A stretch of 64,000 bases of DNA, taken from assembly GCA_039725955.1 (NCBI GenBank), contig CP091033.1:1302001-1366000 (forward strand), written 5' to 3'. This DNA comes from Sinorhizobium sp. B11 (GTDB lineage: Bacteria; Pseudomonadota; Alphaproteobacteria; Rhizobiales; Rhizobiaceae). The notes beneath the pieces are model-generated. The model worked only from the letters and a program-made list of their open reading frames with translations. It was not told the origin of the DNA and made no database searches. Positions within the stretch are counted from its first letter, which is position 1, and the number at the start of each line of letters is the position of its first letter. Positions 15,443 to 24,206 of the stretch are shown here, one piece after another. A program made the position numbers and the translations under genes.

Positions 15443-16459
15443 ATGAATGGCCTCGGCGGATTGAACAAGTCGGAACATGGCGTCGGAATCGGCCTCGTTC
15501 AGCTTCAGCTTCCTGTCACCGTGACACGAGAAGACCTTGCGCGCCAGACGCAGGTCATCGTCGATCTCGTCGGCAAGGCGCGGCGCAATCAGCCGGGCAT
15601 GGATCTGGTCGTCTTTCCGGAATATGCCCTGCACGGCCTGTCGATGGACATCAATCCCGAGATCATGTGCACGCTCGACGGGCCAGAGGTCGCAGCCTTC
15701 AAGAAGGCCTGCCGGGAGAATACGATCTGGGGCTGCTTCTCGATCATGGAGCTGAACCCTGAGGGCATGCCTTACAATTCCGGCATTATCATCGACGACA
15801 GGGGCGAGCTGAAGCTCTATTACCGCAAGATGCATCCCTGGGTGCCGGTCGAGCCGTGGGAGCCCGGCAATTTCGGCATCCCCGTCATCGACGGCCCCAA
15901 GGGCGCGAAGCTCGCGCTCATCATCTGCCATGACGGCATGTTTCCGGAAATGGCGCGTGAATGCGCCTATAAGGGTGCGGAAATCATGATCCGCACGGCC
16001 GGCTACACGGCGCCGATCCGCGACAGCTGGAAATTCACCAACCAGTCGAACGCCTTCTGCAATCTCATGGTCACTGCGAGCGTCTGCATGTGCGGCTCAG
16101 ACGGCACGTTCGACAGCATGGGCGAAGGCATGATCTGCAATTTCGACGGCTCGATCATCGCTCACGGCACATCGGGCCGCGTCAACGAGATCATTACCGC
16201 CGAGGTGCGTCCGGATCTCGTGCGCGAAGCCCGCCTTGGCTGGGGCGTCGAAAACAACATCTACCAGTTCGGCCATCGTGGCTACGTCGCGGTCGCCGGC
16301 GGTGCCGGTGATGCGCCCTACACCTACATGCACGACCTCATCGCCGGCAAATACCGCCTCCCTTGGGAGGATCAGGTGAAGGTTACGGACGGTACGTCCT
16401 GCGGCTTCGACAAGCCGGAGCGTCGCTACGGCGAAACATTCAAACTCGCGGGTGAGTAG
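15443..16459 (+). CDS. amiF: Formamidase of the nitrilase superfamily (AmiF-like)
   Basis: This 338-residue cytosolic enzyme aligns closely in memory with Helicobacter Ami[13 protein letters not shown] with the catalytic Glu (E60), YYRKMHPW with Lys (K129), and [20 protein letters not shown] with the nucleophile Cys (C162), then GLENNIY-like ([15 protein letters not shown]) and GKYRLPWED. AmiF converts formamide to formate and ammonia. A strong ribosome site (AAGGAG) precedes ATG 15443. It sits between the permeases and biuH, so in this operon it may act on another small amide. A role on a biuret-pathway product is speculation. Confidence 0.85.
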   Translation: MNGLGGLNKSEHGVGIGLVQLQLPVTVTREDLARQTQVIVDLVGKARRNQPGMDLVVFPEYALHGLSMDINPEIMCTLDGPEVAAFKKACRENTIWGCFSIMELNPEGMPYNSGIIIDDRGELKLYYRKMHPWVPVEPWEPGNFGIPVIDGPKGAKLALIICHDGMFPEMARECAYKGAEIMIRTAGYTAPIRDSWKFTNQSNAFCNLMVTASVCMCGSDGTFDSMGEGMICNFDGSIIAHGTSGRVNEIITAEVRPDLVREARLGWGVENNIYQFGHRGYVAVAGGAGDAPYTYMHDLIAGKYRLPWEDQVKVTDGTSCGFDKPERRYGETFKLAGE

Positions 16460-16470
16460 GAGAGAAGACG

Positions 16471-17172
16471 ATGGACGCCTTAGTCGAAGCCAAAGGACAT
16501 TATATCGACGCCGACCCCTATGCCTGGCCCTATAACGGCGCCCTGCGACCAGACAATACCGCCCTCATCATCATCGATATGCAGACGGATTTCTGTGGCA
16601 AGGGCGGCTATGTCGATCACATGGGTTACGACCTGTCGCTGGTGCAAGCACCGATCGAGCCGATCAAGAAGGTCTTGGCCGCCATGCGGGCCAAGGGCTA
16701 TCACATCATCCACACGCGCGAGGGCCACCGGCCCGATCTTGCCGACCTGCCGGCCAACAAGCGTTGGCGTTCGCAGCGCATCGGCGCTGGCATCGGCGAT
16801 CCCGGGCCTTGCGGGCGTATCCTCACACGTGGCGAGCCCGGCTGGGACATCATTCCCGAACTCTATCCGATCGAAGGCGAAACGATCATCGACAAGCCCG
16901 GCAAAGGTTCGTTCTGCGCTACCGATCTCGAACTGATCCTCAACCAGAAGCGTATCGAAAATATCATCCTGACCGGCATCACCACCGACGTCTGCGTTTC
17001 CACCACGATGCGCGAGGCGAACGACCGCGGCTATGAGTGCCTGCTCTTGGAAGACTGCTGCGGCGCGACCGACTATGGCAACCACCTCGCCGCGATCAAG
17101 ATGGTCAAGATGCAGGGCGGCGTCTTCGGCTCCGTCTCCAACTCTCAAACCCTTGTGAGCCAGCTGCCATGA
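16471..17172 (+). CDS. biuH: Biuret hydrolase (cysteine hydrolase, isochorismatase superfamily)
   Basis: The 233-residue protein has the cysteine-hydrolase triad at exactly the numbering known for Rhizobium leguminosarum BiuH: Asp36 ([10 protein letters not shown]), Lys142 ([10 protein letters not shown]) and Cys175 ([10 protein letters not shown]). The sequence around residues 20-60 and 100-130 ([19 protein letters not shown]) also matches that enzyme as I remember it. BiuH hydrolyses biuret to allophanate and ammonia. The 3' end overlaps the ATP-binding gene by four bases (ATGA). No allophanate hydrolase is visible in the window, so the product must be handled by a gene elsewhere or by a neighbour. 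Confidence 0.88.
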   Translation: MDALVEAKGHYIDADPYAWPYNGALRPDNTALIIIDMQTDFCGKGGYVDHMGYDLSLVQAPIEPIKKVLAAMRAKGYHIIHTREGHRPDLADLPANKRWRSQRIGAGIGDPGPCGRILTRGEPGWDIIPELYPIEGETIIDKPGKGSFCATDLELILNQKRIENIILTGITTDVCVSTTMREANDRGYECLLLEDCCGATDYGNHLAAIKMVKMQGGVFGSVSNSQTLVSQLP

Positions 17173-18719
17173 GCACAGTCCGCGACACCCCTCTTCCGCA
17201 AGCCGGCAAGGCCGTTGGGATCGACACGATCGACATGACGATGCGCTTCGGCAGCTTCACCGCCCTCGACCACGTGTCGATCAAGATACCCGCCGGCAGC
17301 TTCCACGCGCTGCTCGGCGAAAACGGCGCCGGCAAGTCGACGCTCGTCAAATGCATCATGGGTTTCTACCACGCGACATCGGGCGCGCTTTCCGTCGATG
17401 GTCGCGAAGTGGCAATCGCGTCACCGAAGGACGCTGCGACCTATGGGCTCGGCATGGTCTATCAACACTTCACGCTCGTCCCTTCGCTCACCGGAGCTGA
17501 AAACCTCGTCATCAGCCGCGCCGAAGTACCTGCCATCATCAACTGGGCGAAGGAACGCAAGGATCTCGCCGCCTTCATGGAGCGCATGCCCTTCAAGATT
17601 CCGCTCGATCGTCCGGTGAGTGAACTTGCCGCCGGCGAGAAGCAGAAGCTTGAAATCGTCAAGCAACTCTATCTCGGCCGCTCCTTCCTGGTACTGGATG
17701 AGCCGACCTCAGTGCTGACGCCTGCCGAAGCCGACGAAATGCTTGGTCTCGTGCGCGGCATGACACAGCGCGGCGAGCTGACCGTATTGATGATCTCCCA
17801 CAAATTCCACGAGGTCACGAAATTCGCCGATGCCGTCTCCATCCTGCGGCGCGGCAAGCTCGTCGGCAGCGGCAAGGTGGGTGAGCTTTCCACGGCCGAC
17901 ATGGCGGCGATGATGATCGGCGACATCAAGCTTGCCGAACTCGACACCCGCGTTCCGATTTCCGAAGGCGCCAAGCCGGTCCTCACAGTCGAGCAGGTCA
18001 AGGCACCGGATCGCTCCGGTCTCAAGACCATCGAGATCGACAATCTCACCGTCCGCTCGGGCGAGATCGTCGGCATTGCCGGCATATCGGGCAACGGCCA
18101 GAAGGAACTGACTGAGATCCTTGCCGGCCAACGGCCGACCGATACTGGCCGCGTCAGCGTCAAGGGCGCGATTTACGGCGCGACGCGTCCGGAAACCCGC
18201 AAGAACAATGTTCGCTTCATCCCGGAAGAGCCTCTGCAGAATGCCTGTGCGCCACGCATGACGGTCAGTGAAAACCTCGCCTTCCGCACCTTCGATCTGA
18301 AGGCAGACGGCAATGATGCGATCTGGCTGAACAAGGGCAAGATGAAGAAGCGCGCAATAGACCTGATCTCCGATTTTAAGGTCAAGACGGCATCGTCTTC
18401 GTCCCCGATCGCAGCGCTTTCGGGCGGCAATGTGCAACGCGCCGTACTCGCCCGCGAACTGACGGGCGAGGTGGACCTGCTGATCGTCTCGAACCCTTGT
18501 TTCGGTCTCGATTTCTCGGCCGTTGCGGAGATCCGCGCCCGCATCATGAAAGCGCGCAATTCCGGTACGGCCGTTTTGCTGCTTTCCGAAGACCTCGACG
18601 AGTTGCTCGAAATGTCTGACCGCATCATGGTGATTTCCGAAGGCAAGCTGGTCTACGAGACCCCGGCGCGATCAGCCGATATCGGCGTCATCGGCGCGCA
18701 TATGGCGGGGCATCACTGA
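17169..18719 (+). CDS. ABC transporter ATP-binding protein, two domains (BMP/nucleoside type)
   Basis: The 516-residue protein carries two ABC ATPase domains, as usual for NupO/YufO-like proteins. Domain 1 has Walker [10 protein letters not shown] (about 60), Q-loop VYQHF, signature [12 protein letters not shown] and Walker [12 protein letters not shown]. Domain 2 is degenerate at Walker A ([10 protein letters not shown]), with signature [15 protein letters not shown] and Walker [13 protein letters not shown]. The altered second site is normal in this family. ATG 17169 overlaps the biuH stop, and its own stop overlaps the next hydrolase. The transporter genes are thus interleaved with the enzymes. 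Confidence 0.92.
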   Translation: MSTVRDTPLPQAGKAVGIDTIDMTMRFGSFTALDHVSIKIPAGSFHALLGENGAGKSTLVKCIMGFYHATSGALSVDGREVAIASPKDAATYGLGMVYQHFTLVPSLTGAENLVISRAEVPAIINWAKERKDLAAFMERMPFKIPLDRPVSELAAGEKQKLEIVKQLYLGRSFLVLDEPTSVLTPAEADEMLGLVRGMTQRGELTVLMISHKFHEVTKFADAVSILRRGKLVGSGKVGELSTADMAAMMIGDIKLAELDTRVPISEGAKPVLTVEQVKAPDRSGLKTIEIDNLTVRSGEIVGIAGISGNGQKELTEILAGQRPTDTGRVSVKGAIYGATRPETRKNNVRFIPEEPLQNACAPRMTVSENLAFRTFDLKADGNDAIWLNKGKMKKRAIDLISDFKVKTASSSSPIAALSGGNVQRAVLARELTGEVDLLIVSNPCFGLDFSAVAEIRARIMKARNSGTAVLLLSEDLDELLEMSDRIMVISEGKLVYETPARSADIGVIGAHMAGHH

Positions 18720-19387
18720 TGGCGGAGATCAAAGCAGAGCCTTTCGCCTTTCCGGTGAACCACGACCAGCTCGCCCTCGTCGTCATCGACATGCAGCGCG
18801 ATTTCGCCGAACCGGGCGGTTTCGGCGCCAGCCTCGGCAACGATGTCAGCCGCATCACCAAGATCGTGCCAGATGTCAAACGTCTCATTCAGGGCTTCCG
18901 CAATGCCGGTCTGCCGGTCATCCACACGATGGAATGTCACAGGCCCGACCTCTCGGATCTGCCGCCGGCAAAAAGGGACCGTGGCAACCCGACACTCAGG
19001 ATCGGCGATGAAGGCCCCATGGGCCGGATTCTGATTTCTGGCGAGCCCGGCACCGCAATCCTCCCGGAACTTGCGCCGCTGAAGGGCGAAGTGGTGATAG
19101 AAAAACCCGGCAAAGGCGCCTTTTATGCCACCGAACTCGGCGAAGTTCTGCAAGACAAGGGTATCAAGCAGCTCGTATTCGCGGGCGTGACGACAGAAGT
19201 CTGCGTCCAAACAACCATGCGCGAGGCGAACGACCGCGGTTACGAATGCCTGCTCGCCGAGGAGGCGACGGAAAGCTACTTCCCCGAATTCAAGGCGGCC
19301 GCCATCGCCATGATCCGCGCCCAGGGCGCGATCGTCGGCTGGACGGCCAGTGTCGACGATATCCTGGAGAGCATCGCCCATGCCTGA
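18719..19387 (+). CDS. Second cysteine hydrolase (isochorismatase superfamily), paralogue of BiuH
   Basis: The 222-residue protein has the same triad as BiuH in its own numbering: Asp24 (LVVIDMQRDF), Lys129 (VIEKPGKGAF) and Cys162 (GVTTEVCVQT). It shares [15 protein letters not shown] with the biuH product, which indicates an old duplication. Substrate residues differ (CHRPDLSDLPPAKRDRGNP). Known relatives include biuret hydrolase, triuret hydrolase and ureidoacrylate amidohydrolase RutB. Because it shares an operon with biuH, a substrate one step above or beside biuret, such as triuret, is a testable idea. It overlaps the ATPase gene by one base and the cupin gene by eight. Confidence 0.82.
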   Translation: MAEIKAEPFAFPVNHDQLALVVIDMQRDFAEPGGFGASLGNDVSRITKIVPDVKRLIQGFRNAGLPVIHTMECHRPDLSDLPPAKRDRGNPTLRIGDEGPMGRILISGEPGTAILPELAPLKGEVVIEKPGKGAFYATELGEVLQDKGIKQLVFAGVTTEVCVQTTMREANDRGYECLLAEEATESYFPEFKAAAIAMIRAQGAIVGWTASVDDILESIAHA

Positions 19388-19733
19388 AACCACCCGCGAA
19401 CTGCTCACCTCGGGCGGTTGGAAGGAGCTGAAATTCGGCCCCTTCCGCGATGAGGTGACCATCCACTGGATCAGGCCTTTCGAAGGCGACCAGCCGGGCG
19501 TGGCACTTCTGAAATACGAGGCAGGCGCCTCCGTTCCCCGCCATCGGCACGAAGGGCTTGAAACCATTCTCGTCCTCGATGGCGTGCAATCCGACGAGGC
19601 GGGCGACTACGGGCGCGGCAGTTACATCGTCAATGCACCTGGTACCGAACATTCGGTCTGGAGCGATACCGGTTGTGTCGTGCTGATCCAGTGGGACCGG
19701 CCGGTGAAAATATTGGACGACGAAGCAGCGTGA
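19380..19733 (+). CDS. Small cupin-domain protein
   Basis: A 117-residue single-domain cupin starting MPETTRELLTSGGWKEL. Cupin motif 1 is VPRHRHEGLETILVLDG (about 50-66) with metal-ligand His pair and Glu, and motif 2 is NAPGTEHSVWSDTGC (about 85-99). It resembles the ChrR-type cupins that bind a metal and sense or modify small molecules. It is the last gene of the operon, overlapping the hydrolase upstream. The specific role is unknown; anti-sigma function is unlikely because no sigma factor or zinc-binding N-terminal domain is present. Confidence 0.78.
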   Translation: MPETTRELLTSGGWKELKFGPFRDEVTIHWIRPFEGDQPGVALLKYEAGASVPRHRHEGLETILVLDGVQSDEAGDYGRGSYIVNAPGTEHSVWSDTGCVVLIQWDRPVKILDDEAA

Positions 19734-19810
19734 ATTCGAAGGCCCATACTTCATCGCCCCGAAAGTTCGGCAAGACTCGCAGATAGACCAGCCCTGCGTT
19801 CAGAGGTTCC

Positions 19811-20809
19811 TCAGGCCGACTGGATAGCCTTGATGCGGTCGAGGCCGCCTACGATCGGGGCAAAATCGTCCCAGACGCCCTGCGCGCCCTTCTGCCATTC
19901 TTCCGGAGCTTCCGGCTTCAGCAGCTTGCCACCGTTCTTCAGCGAGATTTCCACCGAGGCCGCCTCGTCATCGACAATCAGTTGGTTGAAGTAGGCGGCA
20001 CCTTCTGTGGAGGCTTGCTGGAAGACAGCCCTCTGCTCGTCATTCAGGCCACCCCAGAAGGTCGAGGAATAATAGACGATCCCTGAAGCCCAGATATGGC
20101 CGGTCTCAGTCATGTAGGGCACGACCTCATAGAGCTTGAAGCCTGCATAAGCCGATTTCGTGAGGTCCATGGCATCTGCAACGCCCGTTGCCAGTGCATT
20201 ATAGGTCTCGGTGATCGGAATCCCGATCGGCGTCGTGCCAAAAGCGCTCCAGAGCCTGGTATGCAACGGGCTCTGAATGACGCGGATGCGCTTGCCCTTT
20301 AGTTGTTCCGGACGCGTCACCGGCTCCTTGGTCAGGAGATGGCGGGCACCGTAATTGATGAAATCGCCGACGACGAAATTCTGTGCCTGTAACTTGCCCT
20401 TCAGATCGGCACCGACATTGCCACTGACGGTGCGGCGGACATGATCGGCATCGTGAAATAGGAAGGGAAGGTCGAGGATCTGAAGTTCCGGCGCCCAGCC
20501 GGAGAGCGAGGAAACGGTGGAAAGACTGGCGTGGATGGAACCGAGGCGGACGCCTTCGGCCACTTCCTTTTCACCGCCGAGCGCACCGTTCTTGACGATG
20601 TTGAACTTGAACTGGCCGGGCAGCTTCGCCTCGACCAGCTCGTTGATCTTTATCCAGATCTTCGTCTCCGGCTTGTCGTCTCCAAGCAGCGAAGCGACGG
20701 TGATCGTCGTCGTGCGGGCGGCCGCGGTGCGAACGAAAGCCGGTGCGGCAAGAGCGGTACCGGCAATCGCCGTGGTCTTCAGAAAATTGCGGCGATTGAG
20801 ACTGTCCAT
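19811..20809 (-). CDS. TRAP transporter substrate-binding protein (DctP family)
   Basis: The 332-residue precursor has a Tat-type signal (NRRNFLKTTAIAGTALAAPA) and the DctP pattern: GGEKEVAEGVRLGSIH, LDLPFLFHD, KGKRIRVIQSPLHTRLWSAFGTTPIGIPITETYNALATGVADAMDL (about 160-205, containing the Arg that binds the substrate carboxylate). TRAP systems use ion gradients to import organic acids. ATG 20809 was preferred over an upstream in-frame start because it gives the canonical Tat start MDSLNRRNFLK. It lies 17 bases after the fused membrane gene. Which acid it binds cannot be read. Confidence 0.9.
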   Translation of the reverse strand: MDSLNRRNFLKTTAIAGTALAAPAFVRTAAARTTTITVASLLGDDKPETKIWIKINELVEAKLPGQFKFNIVKNGALGGEKEVAEGVRLGSIHASLSTVSSLSGWAPELQILDLPFLFHDADHVRRTVSGNVGADLKGKLQAQNFVVGDFINYGARHLLTKEPVTRPEQLKGKRIRVIQSPLHTRLWSAFGTTPIGIPITETYNALATGVADAMDLTKSAYAGFKLYEVVPYMTETGHIWASGIVYYSSTFWGGLNDEQRAVFQQASTEGAAYFNQLIVDDEAASVEISLKNGGKLLKPEAPEEWQKGAQGVWDDFAPIVGGLDRIKAIQSA

Positions 20810-20826
20810 GAATGAAATCCTGTCCG

Positions 20827-22656
20827 TTAGAAGATGATCGCCCAGACGCAAAGGATTGCGAGCGAAACGAGAAGGGCAAGCAGATAGGGAACGACCGCCT
20901 TGAAAAGGGCGGATGCCGGAATGCGGGTCACCCCGCTGACGACGAAGATCAGCATGCCCAGCGGCGGTGTCAGCCCGTGTATCATCAGGTTCACCACGAT
21001 GATGACGCCGAAATGGATGGGATCGATGCCTGCGGCGACGGCGGCCGGCAGAAGGATCGGGCCGAAGAGCAGGATCGCAGCGCCGATATCGAGAACCAGT
21101 CCGACGACCAGCAGGATGATGTTCGACAGCAAGATCACGGCAAGCGCACTGCCGCCGAGCGCCGTCGTCAGATGAGAGATCAGGCCCGAGACATCGTCAA
21201 CAGCCAGCAGGAACGCAAAGGGACCGGCAGTGCCGATCAGCAGGCCAATAGCTGCCGCTTCGACAGCCGCCTGGCGAAAGGCGGCATAAAGCGAGAGCAC
21301 ACCAAGCCGAGCGCCGATGCCGAGCAGGAAGGTATAGAAGGCAGCAAGGGCTGCGGCTTCCGTCGTCGTGACGATGCCGATGCGGATGCCGACCACGACA
21401 ATGACGCCAAGACCGAAGGCCGGGATCGCCTGGACGGCCGATTGCCGGCGTTGCGCCCCTGTGGCCCGCGGGATGGGCGTCTGATCGCGAACCGTCAGAT
21501 GAATGGCAATGGCCAGACAGATGGCCATCAGCCCACCGGCAAAGAAGCCCCCAACCAGCAGCGAACCGACCGAAAGATTCGTGGCGGTTGCCAGGATCAG
21601 GAAGGCGATCGATGGCGGGATGACATTGTCCAGCACCGAAGTCGCCGCGATGATCGCCGCGGCTTTGGCCGGCGGATAGCCGTGACGGACGAGTTCCGGC
21701 TGGAAGGTCGATGCGCCAAAAGCGGCATTGGCAACGGATGAACCGGAAGCGCCCGAAAAGAGCACACTGGTCAGCAGCGTCGTCTGGGCAAGACCAGCGC
21801 GGCGATGGCCGACCATGGCGGCGGCGAAGCGTACGAGCTGGTTGGCAACGCCCGATGCCGTCAGCAGACCGCCGGCGAGCAGGAAGAAGGGGATGGCAAG
21901 CAGCAGGAATTTCGAAATGCCCGTGACCGTCGACGAGACGATCGCCGGCTCCGGCAGGCTGCTGCCGAAGGCGATAACCACATAGGCCGCGGCCAGGAAG
22001 GCATGTGGCAGGGGTGCCGCGAGTACCAGGCCGATGGCAGCAATCAGCCCGAGGAAGATGCTGGGCGGCCAATCAAGCTCGATGGAGATAAAAGGGATAC
22101 TGGCATAGAGCGCGGCGCCGACAGCAAAGGAGAGCAGGACCGGCCACGCCTTTCCTTCGACGATGCGCTGCAGCAGAAGCACGACGAGGATCAGCGCGCC
22201 GCCGGCGCCGAGGAAGCCGAAGCGAATCCATTCCGGCACGCCCAGTGTCGGGGAAGTACCTCCGAGCATAGTCATGATCTCGGAGCCGCCGAAGCTCAGG
22301 ATAAGGCCGGAGAGCACAGTGAAGACATCGGCGGCCACCTGCGTTGCCGGATGCAAACGCTTCGGCATCATATTGGCGAAGACGTCGAGACGCATGGCAA
22401 GCGCGCTATTGAGGCTTAGCGGCGCCCCGAGCGCAATCAGCAGCACATGCAGCCAGATGCCGAGATCCTCGGCGCCGATGAAACCGGCGGCGAAGAAATA
22501 GCGCATGCAGACCGTGACCAGCACCATGAAGAGCAGCACGGCAAGGACCGACGCGGCGGCGACGCCAAGGACGGTTTCGATCGCCTTTAGAATGCGGCCG
22601 GCGAGGCCACCACCTGTCATCTCCCGTTCGGCTGGGTGGAATTCGCTTGCTGCCAC
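20827..22656 (-). CDS. TRAP transporter, small and large membrane subunits fused (DctQM)
   Basis: The 609-residue protein joins a four-helix DctQ domain (about 15-185; LLFMVLVTVCMRYFFAAGFIGAEDLGIWLHV) to a DctM domain with twelve or so spans (about 190-609; AIPFFLLAGGLLTASGVANQLV, SGASGSSVANAAFGASTF, DNVIPPSIAFLILATATNLSVGSLLVGGF). DctM couples the sodium gradient to transport. The start is probably GTG 22656, with AAGAGAG eight bases before it; ATG 22620 has its purine run too close. The membrane gene precedes the binding-protein gene, the reverse of the common order. Confidence 0.9.
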   Translation of the reverse strand: MAASEFHPAEREMTGGGLAGRILKAIETVLGVAAASVLAVLLFMVLVTVCMRYFFAAGFIGAEDLGIWLHVLLIALGAPLSLNSALAMRLDVFANMMPKRLHPATQVAADVFTVLSGLILSFGGSEIMTMLGGTSPTLGVPEWIRFGFLGAGGALILVVLLLQRIVEGKAWPVLLSFAVGAALYASIPFISIELDWPPSIFLGLIAAIGLVLAAPLPHAFLAAAYVVIAFGSSLPEPAIVSSTVTGISKFLLLAIPFFLLAGGLLTASGVANQLVRFAAAMVGHRRAGLAQTTLLTSVLFSGASGSSVANAAFGASTFQPELVRHGYPPAKAAAIIAATSVLDNVIPPSIAFLILATATNLSVGSLLVGGFFAGGLMAICLAIAIHLTVRDQTPIPRATGAQRRQSAVQAIPAFGLGVIVVVGIRIGIVTTTEAAALAAFYTFLLGIGARLGVLSLYAAFRQAAVEAAAIGLLIGTAGPFAFLLAVDDVSGLISHLTTALGGSALAVILLSNIILLVVGLVLDIGAAILLFGPILLPAAVAAGIDPIHFGVIIVVNLMIHGLTPPLGMLIFVVSGVTRIPASALFKAVVPYLLALLVSLAILCVWAIIF

Positions 22657-22935
22657 AGGATTTTCTCTCTTGCCGAAGGATCAGGCACTCTTAACGGCAG
22701 AATGTCGCAAATCAAAGAGCTTTGACCCGGTGTCGCCGCCGCCGCATGTGCACCCCTTCCGCCTAAGGACCCCGGATCCCGGGACTTCGAGATAGCCGGC
22801 AAAAGTGACCGGTCGCCAGTCGGCTCGTGCCCTCCCTCAAGGCAAGGGCGCGACGCAAGACAGTAAAGGGATTTCAACTACCCGGATGGCCGAAAGCAAC
22901 GAGTTTGAACGCGAGGCAGCATCCAGCCGTTCGCG
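22657..22935. other. Intergenic region between TRAP operon and ROK-like gene
   Basis: About 280 bases upstream of the TRAP operon and downstream of the permuted ROK gene. No convincing gene or terminator with a T-run was recognised. Confidence 0.4.
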
Positions 22936-24015
22936 CTACTTCTTCTCACGCGTCCGATTCGTGAAATGGGCGTTTCCGAGGCCGGTGCCGATCGTGAGGA
23001 CCGCCCAATTCGCAACGTCCTTCATCTGCGGCATCTGAGAAAGCCCCTGCACGACCGCGTCATTGTGCATCATGATGAACGTGTCATCGCCGCCGATCTG
23101 CGGAATAGCCTTTTTAAGTTCGAGCGGAAGATTGAAGTGATCGCTTTCCCAGTTTCCACCGGGCAGATTTTGCCCACCGCGCGTGATCGAACCATCGGCT
23201 TCAATCACTCCGGGACATCCTATACCGATCAGCGGGGCAAGCCTCAGCTGAGACGCTGTCGCCTCTCCTATGAGCTCCTCGATCATGGAGGCGAGCTTGG
23301 AAATGGTGGCGGTACGACTGGGCTCGTCATCGGCATGGCGCCAAAGGATCGATTTCCGCACATGGGTTTCATCAAGATCCCGGCTTTTCCCCTTGCCGAA
23401 CTCGACGATACCGGCGCGCACGTTGGTGCCACCGATATCGACAGCCAGGATCGCTTCGTGGCCGTTCAGCATCCAGTCCGGCATAAGATAGACTGCACCG
23501 ATCAGGCCGGCTTCGTCCGCGTGATGGACGATTGGGACAAGCTCGACGCCGAGACCCGACGCGTTGAGCAGGATCTGCGTCCTGGCGATCGCCAATTCGC
23601 CGACACGCCCCTGCCGGAATCCACCGCCGACAACGATCCGTTCGGTTTTCGACCAAGCGCTGTCTTTGAGAAATTTTTCGATCACAGCAGCAAAATCCTG
23701 CGCAAAGCCCTCGATTGCAGCCATGACGATGGCGACCGCCCCGACATCGTCACCGCACAGGAAAGCATCGATCTTCTTCTTTGAGAGCTCTTTCGTCGGT
23801 GTCCGCCCCAGCGGATCCTTCCCGTCCATGCGCATCAGTTTACGGAGCTCTTCGAGCTTCAACTGGAAGGTTTTCTTGTTGGCGTCGTCGCCCAGAAACC
23901 CATTTTTGCCGCGCAATTTAGAGCTGTGGCCGTCGACGATGACCGACGACAGTTCGGCGGCGCCGTGAACCAGCGGCGCCGTCCGGGTCTGCTTTTCAGA
24001 TTTTGCTTTTGGCAT
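22936..24015 (-). CDS. ROK-fold protein with circularly permuted motif order, probably stress-induced
   Basis: The 359-residue protein has ROK (sugar kinase) motifs in an unusual order. Residues 90-180 resemble the usual C-terminal ROK lobe (IEGFAQDFAAVIEKFL, RIVVGGGFRQ, ADEAGLIGAVYL). The phosphate-1 motif AVDIGGTNVRAG follows at 191-202, then GIGCPGVIEADG (264-275), NLPGGNW (283-289), HNDA (317-320) with the expected catalytic Asp319, and IGTGLG (342-347). It ends 12 residues later. The usual ExGH and CxCGxxGC zinc segment is absent. I recall similar proteins annotated as ROK family in other rhizobia. ATG 24015 was chosen over a longer frame because an EcfG-type promoter ends at 24062. Kinase activity is unproven. 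Confidence 0.75.
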   Translation of the reverse strand: MPKAKSEKQTRTAPLVHGAAELSSVIVDGHSSKLRGKNGFLGDDANKKTFQLKLEELRKLMRMDGKDPLGRTPTKELSKKKIDAFLCGDDVGAVAIVMAAIEGFAQDFAAVIEKFLKDSAWSKTERIVVGGGFRQGRVGELAIARTQILLNASGLGVELVPIVHHADEAGLIGAVYLMPDWMLNGHEAILAVDIGGTNVRAGIVEFGKGKSRDLDETHVRKSILWRHADDEPSRTATISKLASMIEELIGEATASQLRLAPLIGIGCPGVIEADGSITRGGQNLPGGNWESDHFNLPLELKKAIPQIGGDDTFIMMHNDAVVQGLSQMPQMKDVANWAVLTIGTGLGNAHFTNRTREKK

Positions 24016-24061
24016 CGATGAACCTCGACGTCGGCAGAAACCGCAAAGGATGGGACAGTGT

Positions 24062-24087
24062 AACGCGGGGTCAATGAGAGAGGTTCC
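24062..24087 (-). promoter_or_regulatory. EcfG-type (general stress) promoter of the ROK-like gene
   Basis: On the minus strand GGAAC (24087-24083) and CGTT (24065-24062) are separated by 17 bases, fitting the alphaproteobacterial EcfG/RpoE2 consensus. It lies 47 bases before ATG 24015. Confidence 0.65.
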
Positions 24088-24145
24088 ACGAACGTCCGAA
24101 CCGCTGGGGATAATCGACCGCGATCGAACGAAACCGGCTCTATCC

Positions 24146-24170
24146 GGAACTCTATGGGCTTCCAAGGATT
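24146..24170 (+). promoter_or_regulatory. EcfG-type promoter of the stress-protein gene
   Basis: GGAAC (24146-24150), 16-base spacer, then GATT (24167-24170), which fits the looser GGAAC-N18-TT rule for RpoE2 promoters. It lies 37 bases before ATG 24207. Confidence 0.5.
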
Positions 24171-24206
24171 TTGCATGATGCAGGTCAGGTCAAGGAGTGG
24201 AAAACG

